Positions 21,845-33,659 are shown, counted from the first letter of the stretch. The stretch is 64,000 nt of DNA from Torreya grandis (GCA_037957365.1 JARHVA010001921.1:1357501-1421500); one strand, 5' to 3'. Notes: a model not told the origin generated them from the sequence alone. A program made the numbers and translations.

Positions 21845-24800
21845 CACGAAGGAAAAGAAGAAGCAAAGGTTGCAGGTATTGCACAAGATGCTTTAATATT
21901 CTCTTTGCATAATAATATAAAATCTTGGGTTTTAGATTCTGGTGCATCTTTTCATGCAACCCCTAATAGAGAATATTTTAGTGACTATGTCCATGGAGAT
22001 TTTGGAATAGTGTATTTAGAGGATGATGAGCCTTGTAAAATTATTGGCAAAGGAAAAGTGCAGCTAAAAATGCAAAATGACAACACATGGGTGTTGAGAG
22101 ATGTTATGCATGTTCCTAGCTTGAAGAGGAATTTGATTTCTGTAGGAAAGTTAGGGGATGAGGGTTGTACAGTAACTCTCACAGCTGAATCTTGGAAGGT
22201 GACCAAGGGTGCACTTGTAATGGCCAGAGGTAAGAGAGTAGGTACTCTCTATTTATGTAATTGTGTTACTAACAATTCTCCTTCTGTATTATCCACTTCA
22301 GATGTGGATGCTAAGTTGTGGCACTCAAGGCTTGGCCACATGAGTGAAAAGGGAATGTCCATTCTTAAGTCCAAAGGTATGCTTTCATATTTAAAAATTA
22401 TAGATCTAGATTTTTGTGAGCACTATGTTTTTGAGAAACAGAAGAGAGTGAGTTTTCTCAAGACTGGGTCAACAAAGAAGAAGCATAAGTTGCATCTTGT
22501 TCACACAGACGTGTGGGGACCAGCTCAAGTTACTTCTATTGGAGGATCACAGTACTATGTTTCGTTCATAGATGATGCTACAAGAAAGGTATGGGTCTAT
22601 TGTATTAAGAAGAAATCTGATGTATTTGAGACTTTTAAGATTTGAAAAGCTATGGTTGAGAATGAAACAGGTAAAAGATTGAAGTGCTTGAGATCTGACA
22701 ATTGTGGTGAGTTCTGCAGCTATAAGTTCAACTGGTATTGTTATAAGCATGGAATCCGCAGGCAAAGGACGGTTCCAAGGACACCTCAGCAAAATGGAGT
22801 TGCTGAAAGGATGAATAGAACAATAATGGAGCATGCAAGGTGTATGAGATTGCATGTTGGTTTTCCCTTAGAGTTTTAGGCAAAAGCTGTTGATAATGTA
22901 GTGTACTTGATTAACAGAGGACCCTCTACAGCGCTGGATGGTGGAATTTCAGAAGAGGCATAGACAGGTAAAAAGGTAGATCTCTCATTTCTCAAAGTTT
23001 TTGGTTGTGAAGCATTTGTGCACGTTGATAAGGAAAATAGAAAGACGCTGGATGTTAAGTCTATGAGGTGCACATTTATTGGCTATGGCTCTGATGATTT
23101 TGGATTCAGGTTTTGGAATCTAGGAACTAACAAGATAATTAGGAGCTGTGATATTGTTTTCAATGAAAAAGTGATGTATAGTGATCAGCTGAAGAAGCTG
23201 AATCAATCTGGGCAGAGCAATAGAGAATTAGACGAGGTGACGGTCCAAAATGAGCTCATGGAAAGAAGAAATAATCACTTGCAGGAAAACACAGAGACCG
23301 ACGTCGGCTAGGCAGGAACCGACGTCGGCAGGATAGAAATCAATGTCGATCATACAGAGACCGATGTCGGCCAGGTAGGAACTGATGTCGGTCAGGCAGA
23401 ATCGACGTCGGCCAGTTATAGGCCTGGAGGTGACTGAGGTCGGTCACTGTCAGAGAATTTGAGCGGACAGCATGTTGTGAACGAGTCTCAGACGCCCATC
23501 AGGAGGTTAGAAAGGGTAAGTAAACCTCCAATTTGATATTCTCCTTCATTATTCTATTTATTGCTAACTGATGGTGGAGAACCAGAGAGTTTTGAAAAAA
23601 CAATACAGGTAGAATCCAAGGATCAATGGGATCGTGGCACGGTTGAGGAAATGGAGTCTTCGAAAGAGAACCAAACATGGGATTTGGTTGAGTTGCCAGC
23701 TGGTAAGAAGACACTGAATAACAGATGGACCTACAGATTGAAGGAAGGTGAGAATGGACAGATGAGATATAAGGCTAGATTGGTAGTGAAAGGATTTGCA
23801 CAAAAACCAGGTATTGACTTTGGTGAGATTTTTTTTCTTGTTGTTAAAATGACTTCTATACGGACTGTATTGTCTTTAGTTGCTATTGAGGATTTGCATC
23901 TTGAGCAGCTTGATGTAAAGACAGCGTTTTTTAATAGAGATTTGGATGAGAAAATATATATGGAACAGTCGGAAGGATTTGAGGTCAAAGGTAAGGAGAA
24001 GTTAGTGTGCAGATTGAAGAAAAGCTTGTATGGCCTAAAGCAAGCTCCTAGACAGTGGTATTTGAGTTTTGACAGGTTTATGACTGAGCATGGCTACAAT
24101 AGGTGTCAATCTGACCATTGTGTGTATTTTAAGAGATTGAATAATGGTAGATATATTATTCTGTTGTTGTATGTAGATGATATGTTGGTTGCAGGATCAC
24201 ACATGCAGGATATCTCTGAGCTCAAGGTGAAATTAGCTCAAACATTTGCCATGAAGGATTTGGGAGTAGCAAAGAAAATCTTTGGCATGAGCATTAAGAG
24301 AGACAGAAAAAATCACAGGTTGATTTTGTCTCAAGAGGATTATGTGAACAAGGTTTTGAAACGGTTCAATATGCAGGATGCAAAACCGATAAGCACACCT
24401 TTGGTTGGACATTTTAAGTTGAGTAAAGAACAATGTCCTAATTCACATGATGAGGTAGAGTACATGAGTAGAGTTCCATATTCTTCTGCAGTAGGGAGTT
24501 TAATGTATGCAATGGTGTGTACTAGACCGGATATTGCCCAAGCAGTGGGAGTTATAAGTAAGTATATGGCCAATCCAGGGAAGGAGCACTGGAAAGCAGT
24601 TCAGTGGATCCTTAGATATCTGAGAGGAACCAGCAGTAGGCATTTGTGCTATGGAGGTTCAGATACTTCTCTACATGGTTATGTAGATTCAGATATGGCA
24701 AGTGATTTGGATGGCAGGAGGAACACCACAGGATATGTTTTCACTGTAGGTGGAACGGCAATTAACTGGCTATCAAAGTTGCAGAAGGTTGTTGCCTTGT

Positions 24801-25132
24801 CAACTACAAAAGCAGAGTATATTGCAGTCACAGAGGCTAGCAAAGAGATGATATGAATGACACGGTTCATGGAAGAGTTAGGAAAGGAGCAAGAGAGTTG
24901 CAGATTATATAGTGATAGTCAGAGTGCAATTCATTTGGCTAAGAATTCAGCCTTTCATTCAAGAACAAAGCATATATTGCTTAGGTACCACTTCATAAGA
25001 TAGGTATTGGAGGATGGTGAGTTGAAGCTGGAGAAAATCCATACAGATAAGAATCCTGCGGATATGTTAACCAAGCCGATTACAAAAGAGAAGTTGAATC
25101 TTCATTCAACTTCTGTTGGTCTTCATGATTGA
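21845..25132 (+). pseudogene. pol: Copia-1 pol: protease, integrase, RT, RNase H (nonsense-damaged)
   Basis: It is in the same phase as gag. Protease: WVLDSGASFH with D-S-G at 21,935-21,943. GAG-pre-integrase: LWHSRLGHMSEKGM from 22,316. Integrase: the DDE triad is readable as D at 22,508, D at 22,697 and E at 22,805, the last two 35 residues apart. A variable linker (23,293-23,455) holds the palindrome array. RT: ARLVVKGFAQ, LYGLKQAPRQWY and YVDD at 24,170-24,181. RNase H: GYVDSDMASD and the ALSTTKAEYIA block before 24,850, ending LHD-stop at 25,130. In-frame stops are at 22,643, 22,877, 22,961, 23,309, 23,435, 23,534, 24,854 and 25,001, mostly TAG/TGA where Trp, Gln or Arg is expected. A small compensated frame slip lies in the linker. 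Confidence 0.95.
23293..23455 (+). repeat. Palindrome array inside the Copia-1 pol linker
   Basis: About seven units of a ~20-27 bp repeat, (g)accgacgtcggycaggyagga, between integrase and RT. Translated in the pol phase it gives ETDVG-Q type repeats. The spacer tcaggcagga is the same as in the LTR cluster, so the two arrays are related in more than the 12-mer. Confidence 0.93.
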
Positions 25133-25189
25133 GTTGAAGATGGAGGAGCTAGAAGATGTTGCTGTATAGGTACTGGTGCAGCGGTTTAT

Positions 25190-25204
25190 CTCCAAGTGGG
25201 AGAT
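25190..25204 (+). other. Copia-1 polypurine tract
   Basis: The purine-rich aagtgggagat directly before the 3' LTR would prime plus-strand synthesis. The same tract precedes the Copia-2 3' LTR. Confidence 0.85.
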
Positions 25205-25901
25205 TGTTAAGGTGTGGAGCTAAAAGCTTCACCAAAGGAGCACATTGCTGAAGTTGCAGGTTTACACAGTCACTGGCGTCAATCAGGAGCGACCGATGTC
25301 GGTCAGGAGCAGTTCTGGAGATGCCGGCGTCGGTAAGAATCGGTCGACGTCGGTTACAGGGAAATAGGCAAGGAACCAATGTCGGTTACCTGTGCGTCCA
25401 TAAATCTATTTTCGAGGACAGAACAGAGTGTTTGCATGTTAGGATTAAATGATAGTCTTAAGTCCGCATCTCTATTATTAGTAAGACTGTTTTAGAGCCC
25501 TTGTTTAAGATACATAACTATTGGTTGTAAATGCATGCTCAAGTTTTCTAATTATTATATAATAGGATAGATCTTCTTAGCTTATTGTATTGTAGAATGT
25601 TGAACAGTACAGAATTGTATATGTGAATCATTCCAGGGTGTTGGAGTTGATTGTAATTGAGAGAGAGAGCTCTTGAGGGAAAGAGATCTAGAGAGAGATC
25701 TGTACATCTGAGAGAGGTGTGGAAGAAAAGAAGTTTCTTCAATTGTATTCCTTCTGTAAAGAGTTTAATACAAGTTTTTAGGGTGGTTTCTTGTATCTCT
25801 TGTTCTTTGCTATTTATCATTATAGTTACTTATCATTCTGATTTAATTCCGCGTTTATTGCTTTCATAAGTGTAATCAACATTGTTGGTTGATCCCCAAC
25901 A
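25205..25901 (+). repeat. Copia-1 3' LTR
   Basis: 697 bp, TGTTAAGG..CCCCAACA, exactly the same length as the 5' LTR. It contains the palindrome cluster 25,270-25,392. Confidence 0.95.
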
Positions 25902-25906
25902 TGAGT
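25902..25906 (+). repeat. Target-site duplication TGAGT, right
   Basis: Right copy of the Copia-1 target duplication. Confidence 0.93.
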
Positions 25907-26165
25907 AGTTCTCTTTGACCATCCTCTATGTCTTCTTCTACTCCGAGTGCAAGATATTGGTTCCCCAACAGAGATTGTTGGCTTGGCATAAAATCCCCAA
26001 GCAAAATTGAGCAGCATTTAACCCCATTGTCTTCTCGAGAAAAGTTAATGTTGTCACAAAGTGGATGCACGACTATCGAGAAGTAGGACCACTTGCAAAG
26101 GGTGTCCCAGTATGAAAAGAACTTACTTGAAAAACTCAACTTTGAGAGAGTGTTGAAGAGTTACA
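25907..26165 (-). pseudogene. LINE fragment upstream of the endonuclease
   Basis: Minus-strand frames here (for example MLLNFAWGFYAKPTISVG and the basic stretch TRSRRRHRGWSKRTTH) lead straight into the endonuclease start at 20,245 once Copia-1 and one TGAGT are removed. I take it as the end of the preceding LINE ORF or inter-ORF DNA. No domain is identifiable, so the leftward limit of the LINE is uncertain. Confidence 0.5.
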
Positions 26166-28080
26166 ACACTAAGGAAGATTAACACAAGGCAATGGATCCT
26201 TTTGTTCATTAAAGGATGATTTTGTAACATAGAGATTTTTTATTAGTTTAAAACCCTTCTTATCATTATTCTCAACCATCTTTTACTAATTTGTGCAAAG
26301 TTTGTCTCTTAATCACACACTTCAAGATTAAAAGTTTAACGAGATAATTGTACACAACAACTTAATTAACCTGCCTAGTCTAATTTTTACTAGTCTACCT
26401 TGTATATTAGTTTATGAATTAAATCTAAACTTGACTTTGACGTGCATTTAAACTACGAGGTACCATAGTCCCGTCCGTGTTCCTCTTTGTCAAGGTGGTT
26501 GTAAGTTAATGAGGTGGGGTGGATGTAATAATGTGATTAAGACGTGAATACCGTAAATATATATCCATTGAATGAAGACAATAAGTTCCAATGTATTATA
26601 GGGTTATACCTTCCCCTACTTGTCGTCCCGGGTATATTTTATCAATAATATGTTAGCATGTTTTAAATTCGGGCAGTCATATTTTACTTCGGAGAATTTT
26701 AAGAGTGCATGGAGAGGGTTGAAATTGGTTCATATATTTTTAATAATTATATTTTTCTTTTTCATTTTTTTTTAACATATTTTAAAACAGAATAATAATT
26801 ATATTTTTTTTTTTCATTTTTTTTAAACATGTTTTAAAACTTCCCTTTGAAAGAGGTTATAATAAATTAAAAATTTGTAATGGCTTTATCAAATCTTTGA
26901 ATTTAATATTAAAAGAGGTTATAATAAATCAAAAAATTTCAGTCCTTTTATCAAATCTTTGAATTTAATATTTTAGTATTGATTTACATTACAATTTAAT
27001 AGATTTGTTTAGAAAATTATTTATGTCACTAATTTTTTTTTATTAAACTATTTAGATATATGTTGTATAAGTAAAATTTTTAGCTTACTTGACATAGAAC
27101 ATATCATTTATTTTTTGTGAGATTTGAATTGATCAATTAATTTATAAATATAAACTCTGAAACACAAAATTAAAATTTTGAATTCACAATAATACAAAAC
27201 GATAACAAAAAGCAAATATACTTAATTTAAAGACGTAAAAACTTCTTATTTTGTAAAATGCCAATTATTCCTCAATAGTAAACCATGTCCCTATAATACT
27301 ATAAAAAAAATAATTGAATAGATTTCATTTTTCCTCTATAACAAAACAATTAATAAAATTTAATTAATTATGTAGTTATTATATTTTTTATGTGAATTTA
27401 ACAAATATTTTGCATCTTACAAAGTTATTTATATAAAGAGCTTAGGTTTATATGTTTTTAATATTTTTTCTACCTAATGATAAAGAATTCTAAAGTGAAA
27501 CATTAATAATATCAATAAATTAATATAAATATATTAAATAAATTTATTTGACAAATGTTGATACATATCAATTTAATTTTATCATCTTCTCTATGAATTG
27601 TTTGTTGATTATGGTAGTTAATGTCGATTTAACTACACTACTAATGAACTTCAAACTCTATTATATATGTAAGATATCATAATTTTTTTAGATAGATACT
27701 GGGATTGGTGGGACCCCTCCCTTTATTAATAAAAAAAATTACACAAAAAAACCAAGCGAAATTGCCATGGCCAAACAAGAATCAATTAAAAAAAAGACCT
27801 AAAAATTTAGATATCTTAAAAAAACTATTTTTATCATAATTAAATTGCTCATTAATTATTATATATTTACAAACACTACAACACAACACCTCCCTCTAAA
27901 TATTATTGTAAAATACCTAATGACATAAATACACTACAATTTTATCCTTTTTTTTTTTTTTTTTGATATTATAAACTTCAACTTACTAATATAAATTCTC
28001 TTTTCTATTTTATAAAATAAAAATAAATAATAATAACAAAATTTTATAAAAAATATTTACGTAATTTTTTTTAAAAGAAG
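26166..28080. other. Strongly AT-rich non-coding DNA
   Basis: There are long poly-T and poly-A stretches and an internal two-copy phrase gaggttataataaat..aaatctttgaatttaata at 26,854-26,970. No coding region or element boundary is visible. Confidence 0.5.
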
Positions 28081-28612
28081 CCTCCCAATATATAACTACT
28101 TTGAAAGAATACTTATTAAATTTATCATTGATTAAATTTTTAATGTGGTATGAATTTTTTAATCATAAAATATATTAGAAACGTTTTTTTTTTAAATTTT
28201 AAATATTAAATTATTAAAAAAAATCCAAAAAATATTGGTGAAATTGTTGACTCAATATATATAGGTAGTTAAACTTTTATTCATAAAATATATTACAAAT
28301 TCAAAAAATATCTATATAATTTTTTTTTAAGAAGCCTCCCAATATATAACCACCTTGAAAGAATACTTATTAAATTTATGATTGACTTGATTATTTGGAA
28401 TTAATGTTTAAATTTTAAATATGGTATGAACTTTTTAATCATAAAATATATTAGAAACGTCTTTTTTCTTAAATTTTAAATATTAAAATATTAAAAAAAT
28501 TCAAAAAAAAATTGGTGAAATTGTTGACTCAATATATGTAGGTAGCCAAACTTTTATTCCTAAAATATATTAAAAAGATTTTTTTATAATAAAATTTAGA
28601 AATGTTGATGAA
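28081..28612. repeat. Tandem duplication, 254-bp period
   Basis: The phrase cctcccaatatataac starts at 28,081 and 28,335. Both copies share a cttattaaattta block, an aatcataaaatatattagaaacg block and a gaaattgttgactcaatatat block in order. A third partial copy (gatgaaattgtttgactcaa) starts near 28,605. Similarity is about 85% by eye. Confidence 0.88.
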
Positions 28613-29330
28613 ATTGTTTGACTCAAGTATATGTAGGCGGGCAAACTTTTTGGCCTAACAACTACGTACATCTTCAACCATATAAATCTCTTGAGGTCCC
28701 TCATTTTCTTGATAGGGCCTGCAATTTGGTCACCAACTTTGCCAACTCAATGGTAAGCTGCACAAAATTTTCTTCAACCATATTAATTAGGTACACACAA
28801 TTCATGCTTGGGAATCTGGGCTATTTGGACGGTATAGATGGAGGGTGGAGCCCACAGGAGAAACGACAAAATAGGGCGTTAAATGCAGGTAATACTATTC
28901 TGTCCCCGTCGATATTAGTACGGTTACACATAATCAGTAGTGAATAAAATGGGTGGTGGCGTGAGAATTGAATGATTAAAAAAAGGTACACATCGGGCAT
29001 CTTAAAAAAACAATGGCCCACAGGTAGTACGTGTTCAACAATCTTCGCAGTACGGTGTACTGCTCGTGAACCTCGACAACATCACGACACCCTAATGTGG
29101 GGCCCGCCTCTGGTCAGACAACCTAACGTGGGCCCGCCGCCTTCTCCAGAGTAAAGTGGCCCCCCAATCCCTCTTTTGTTTTATCTCGTTCCAGCAGGGA
29201 AATTGTTAAGAATGCTCCTTTTGCATGACGGAATAATGGCAGAACTTTCCTCAATCATTCCCAACGCAATGCCCATACAAACCACTTAACCATACCTGTT
29301 CACTGATACAAGTTTCGACGATGGATTCCT
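28613..29330. other. CpG-retaining patch, no gene recognised
   Basis: Base composition shifts from the AT-rich surroundings: many CpGs survive (tacgtgttc, cctcgacaacatcacgac, gggcccgccgcc). Two near-identical GTGGGGCCCGCC / GTGGGCCCGCC boxes lie ~33 bp apart at 29,098 and 29,131. GGGCCC-type boxes occur in plant promoters (TCP sites), but there is no downstream coding exon I can identify. The short plus-strand frames have no homology I recognise. Confidence 0.4.
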
Positions 29331-32030
29331 AGGTGGTAGTGATACAAAGCGTTCATCAATTTTTATTTTTTTATATTATTATTATTATGATGTACGATGA
29401 TGTTTTAGATTGTATATAGCGAATTATAATTGGTAAGTGTATATTTAAATTCTAGCATTTTTTGATTAGGGGAAAGGTCCCAATCACTGTATATTGTATG
29501 TAGTGAATACATTTTATGACGTCTCGTGATAAAATCGATTATATTGTAAACTGTATAATGTGTTAAACCTTGAAACTTTAGTTATAAGTAGTTAAGACGA
29601 TATATTAAAATGGGTAATTTTTTTGAAATATAATGTGATGTTATGAAACCTTAATTCGCTGTCCAGAGTTAGGATGTGCAGTGACTGAGACCTTTCTCCT
29701 AAACAACTACGATTAAAAGGTATTTAGTCTATCAAAATCATCTAAAAAAAATATCCTAACTTTATTCAATTAACTCTCTGTATCAAGTATTTAAAGAGAT
29801 TTGTATCTTGATGAATAGCTTACAAATCATCACCCTTGCCAATTAAACTAGAACCTTTTTGATATTCTATCAAATTTTATTTTTTATAATTTAAAAAAAA
29901 ACTTCTTTTAAAATTTTTATGTATTATAATTTAATTAAAAAATAATAATTTATTTTTTGTGAATGGTTGTTAATTCAACTGGAAAAGTTGCTTGGAAAAA
30001 ACAACATTTACAATTAATAATTATTTTCATTTTAATTAAGAAGAGAAAAAATCATTATTTATTTGTAACGTAAAAATTATTGAAATTTAAGAATAAATTT
30101 ATTTAATGGAATTATGATGAAATTTTTGATAAATATGAATCAAATTAATATAAAATTCATAAATTTTATCAAATATGTAAAAAAAATTGTACTTTAATAA
30201 ATAGCTTACAAATTATTATCCTCATTAATTAGATTATAATTTTTTAAATATTTTATCAAAATTTATTTTTTATAATTTGAAAAAAAAAAAAAAAAACTTT
30301 TAATATTTTTAATGTATTATAGTTTATTATTTAATTTAAAAGATTTTAAAATTTAAACAATTAAATAATTATTTTCATTCTAATTAAAGGAAAAAAAATT
30401 CATTATTTACTCTTAAATTAAAGATTATTAGAACTTAAAAGTTTAGTACTTAATGATATAAGAATAATTAAACTTATAATTTATAAAATTAATTTTAATA
30501 TATCATTTATGAATAAAATTAATTGTAAATTTATAATAAAATAAAAAAATTGTTTACTGAAATTATGATAAAAAATGCGAGAAATTTGAATCAAATTAAT
30601 ATAATACCCATAAGTTTTATGGACTTGACGATGAATTCTTTGAGAGTGCTATTTAGATTATATGGTCATTATGGTTCATTTTAATTGGTGATGAACATTT
30701 TCTTATGACTGCCGTGTAATATGATGACCACATCTAATATAATTATATGCTCATTATTATGGTTAATTAAATCAAAATGATTGATTTTATTGATATTATC
30801 GTGCATTGGATTGTAAATAAATTATGTTTATGTAAATTTTTTAGTTTTTGTTTTAATTGGAATTTACAATATTATTATTGGAAGTTAATGAGAAATATAA
30901 TTTTAATGATAATATTATAATAAATTATTAATATATTTACAATATGATTTGTTTTTAATATTATTATTCAATTTTCAATCAAATTTATTATATTATAAAA
31001 AAAAAAACTTTTTTTTTTAATTTAGTTTAATTTTTTTTTATCTTTATTTTTTCCAGTTATTAATATCAAGTTTTAATGGTAGAAACAATTGTCTTTGATG
31101 GTAATAAATATTTTAAGGAAATATATATGATTTTATAATTATGTAGAAGGTTTGGTTAATAATAATATTTAAATTGAGTATAACAAATTTCATGTTAATA
31201 GAAGGATATCACAATATTTAATATTTTAGTATTTAAATTTTATATTAAGATTTAAGTAACAAATTATTAAGAAAGATATATTTCAAACAAGAATCTGTTA
31301 AAATAAAAATGAGAAAATATAAAATACAAGATTTAATTTGTTAAGATTTTTCTTTTGATAATTTATAACTTTTAGGTAGTATATTGAGACTCATTTTTGA
31401 AGTTGAATCATGAAACAAAGTTTTGTTGACTATGTTTAATGAGGCTAATTCTATATTAGGTCATCTCTCATAGGAATATAAATATACCAAATGTACTTAA
31501 ATACAAAATGTCAAATTTCAATTTGAAAATTATATTCTAAGATTTCATACTTTTACAGTCCATATGCTCTGTTAAATATTTTCTAGAAAAACCATGTATT
31601 AGTTTTGATGCTCAACATTTTGGATCATTTTCCATGATCCATCATCAGAAGAAAAATGTGAAGAGTGGAACAATAGGACCACAAATTTTACAGAAAAAAT
31701 AAAATGACCGTTACAAAAAGTTTTAAAAAAATAAAAAATAACCATAGAAACCTTTTATAACGATCATTTTACTTTTTCTTTAAAATCCTTGATCTTGTTG
31801 TACCATTTTTCATATTTTTCCCTTCATAAACAATCATAAAATATGATCCGAAATATTTAACATCAAAATATGTATCAATTTTTTTTTTAACATAATTATA
31901 TTCCAAATAATAATACATTTTTATTAACAATAAATATAATAATTCACTTCAAATGGAATCTATGATTTTGAAGGTTTGTTGAGACTGATTTTATATATTT
32001 GTCTTGACAATAGATATAGCTCTATCCTGT
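29331..32030. other. AT-rich non-coding DNA
   Basis: About 2.7 kb with a poly-A tract near 30,271-30,296 and several short echoes (gatagcttacaaat at 29,816 and 30,203; tttatgaataaa phrases). No coding region is visible. Confidence 0.5.
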
Positions 32031-32939
32031 TAATGAAATGGTTGCCAACCTTCGAGGACGACCGTGAAGGCATTTGAAGGACAGTGATGACTTCAACTTT
32101 AGGCTCTAATAATAAACCTTTCGAGTCCGGATTCAAAAATTGCCGATAATTTTAAGCTACGAATGCTAAAATTCTAGCCCCAACGGCTACAGCATTGACC
32201 TACGTTTGCAAACAATCTCGCTCTGCGCGTGCCATGGTACTCGCTAGAGTCGCTCCTCCTGACATGACAACACAACGATCGTTCGTGCATAGTGCTCATT
32301 ATATACACATTATATATCTATCTCGTGCACATTGTTTGTTGCATATACATTATATATCCGCAGTTAGCGTGCTGTAGTACGTCGATTCCCCGTGAACCCC
32401 CGCCGTTAATTGATAACAGTGCGGAATGGTCTGCTCTTTCGCTTTTTATCATTCCCTTTCAAAAAGCATGATCATCCCGAGCAATTCCACTAGACGGGGA
32501 GCGCCTTTTAATATCTGCAAACCCTCCCTCCCACGAGAAAAGGCTATAAATAACTCCGAGTCTAGACATCGAATCCCAATACGGTGTGGAGCTTTTTAAT
32601 GATACAGCGGCCAATTACTTCTCAAAACGGTGCCTATTATTGCAGCTGACAAGATGAAGCGTGCGATTGTTTTTTTGTTGCATCATCAATTCAATGACGA
32701 GTGCATTCGTTTGGTTCCTTTCAGATGCTACACTCTAACCCCATTTGCTTTTCGTGTGTCGATATGAGCGTGACGGACAGTCAGCTGTGATGTATGTTTA
32801 TGTTGGTGTGGGATTTAGCAAAGGGATGCATCGCTTTTGAGGTGGGTTGTTTGTCCCAGACGATGCGGGGCGTGCGTCGTTGCAGAAAATGCCTCCCCTG
32901 ATGGCTTGTCTGTTTCAAATCAATGCCGCCTGCTCGTGG
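32031..32939 (+). promoter_or_regulatory. CpG-retaining promoter-like segment with TATA box
   Basis: The sequence is richer in CpG and G+C than either side. TATAAATA at 32,545-32,552 is followed by about 100 bp of leader-like DNA and an ATG at 32,654. That ATG opens a 37-codon frame (MKRAIVFLLHHQF..) ending at 32,765, unlike any family I know. It could be the promoter and first exon of a host gene cut off by repeats, a promoter carried by the CACTA-derived unit that follows, or unmethylated intergenic DNA. No splice-linked downstream exon was identified. Confidence 0.3.
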
Positions 32940-33659
32940 CTTTGTTCTTACTTTTGTTTCCTTCGCTAACGAAAAGAACTTCACCTGCACAATCTCCGGA
33001 CTCCCGAGTACCGAGTCGCGTTGCTCCTTCCACACTTCTGCACAAACGACGAGGATGCAATTTGTGGCAACAATAACATCGCCATTTATACAGTAGGTTG
33101 GGGGAGCCCATTGATAGCCTTGAAAAAGTTCCAGGGCGTTAGGCTAAAATTCGATTTTTAGTTATAAAAAAATTAAGGTCATTTTATTTCGGATTTGTAA
33201 AATTTTTTATGGCGTATTTGTCATTTTGGAAGGGGTTATCTTGACGGTATTTTGGGTCGGTCAATGATTAAAAATCTTATATATTTAACACTTTTATGTA
33301 TGTTTTAATATTGAAGTTAAGATGGTTACTTTGAATACACTGTTTTATTCCCAACACATCGTAAGTTTAGGGGCACGTTTATCTAGTACTCACAAATTCA
33401 TTGTCTTATTTGGGCAACCAATCACATTTTTTTTAATATTTAGCATTTTTTTGTATGAATTTTGTGATTCGTGAAGAATGTGGACCCCACCAATTTGTGA
33501 GTGTTGGTTAAGCTCAAGTTAAGTTTAGTCTCAGTGGTCTCCTTGAATGTAGATGTTACAATTGAGAGGGTATCTCTTTTGTTAAATTCACCCTCGAGTC
33601 ATGGAGTTATATCCGACCTCTCTCAAATTTACTTGCAACTTACACCTTGGATATAGTAG
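32940..33659 (+). repeat. Leading part of CACTA-associated unit 1
   Basis: This segment matches, in order, 42,905-43,362 and 45,480-45,950: the ttcctt.gctaa.gaaaa block, the gagtcgcgttgctccttccacacttc block, the tattttgggt.g.tca block, a ttattccnaacacatc block and the acctctctcaaatttac block. This copy has more CpGs than the other two, which show CG to TG/CA changes at the same places. It is interrupted at 33,665 by Copia-2 and resumes at 38,598. Confidence 0.8.

Larger units (their letters stand above)
20260..25901 (+). mobile_element. Copia-1: full-length Ty1/copia retrotransposon (Tork-like)
   Basis: Both LTRs are 697 bp with TG..CA ends. There is a 5-bp target duplication TGAGT, an initiator-Met tRNA primer site, and one gag-pol reading frame in the copia order PR-IN-RT-RH followed by a polypurine tract. 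The protease, GAG-pre-integrase and RT segments look like the Tork/Tnt1 lineage. About ten nonsense codons inactivate it, but nearly the whole frame is free of indels. It sits in the endonuclease part of a LINE. A related, more damaged element is at 33,665-38,592. The spread of LTR differences (denser in the CpG-rich palindrome cluster) suggests insertion that is old but younger than Copia-2. Confidence 0.95.

Noticed and set aside
23293..23455. CRISPR-like array of palindromic repeats
   Set aside because: Repeats are short, the spacers are also conserved, copies lie in LTRs and a retrotransposon gene, and the genome is a plant.
32781..33111. Three frames on both strands near 32.8-33.1 kb
   Set aside because: They overlap each other and fall in a CpG-retaining repeat-unit segment; none resembles a known protein, and sibling copies at 42.9 and 45.5 kb are not open.
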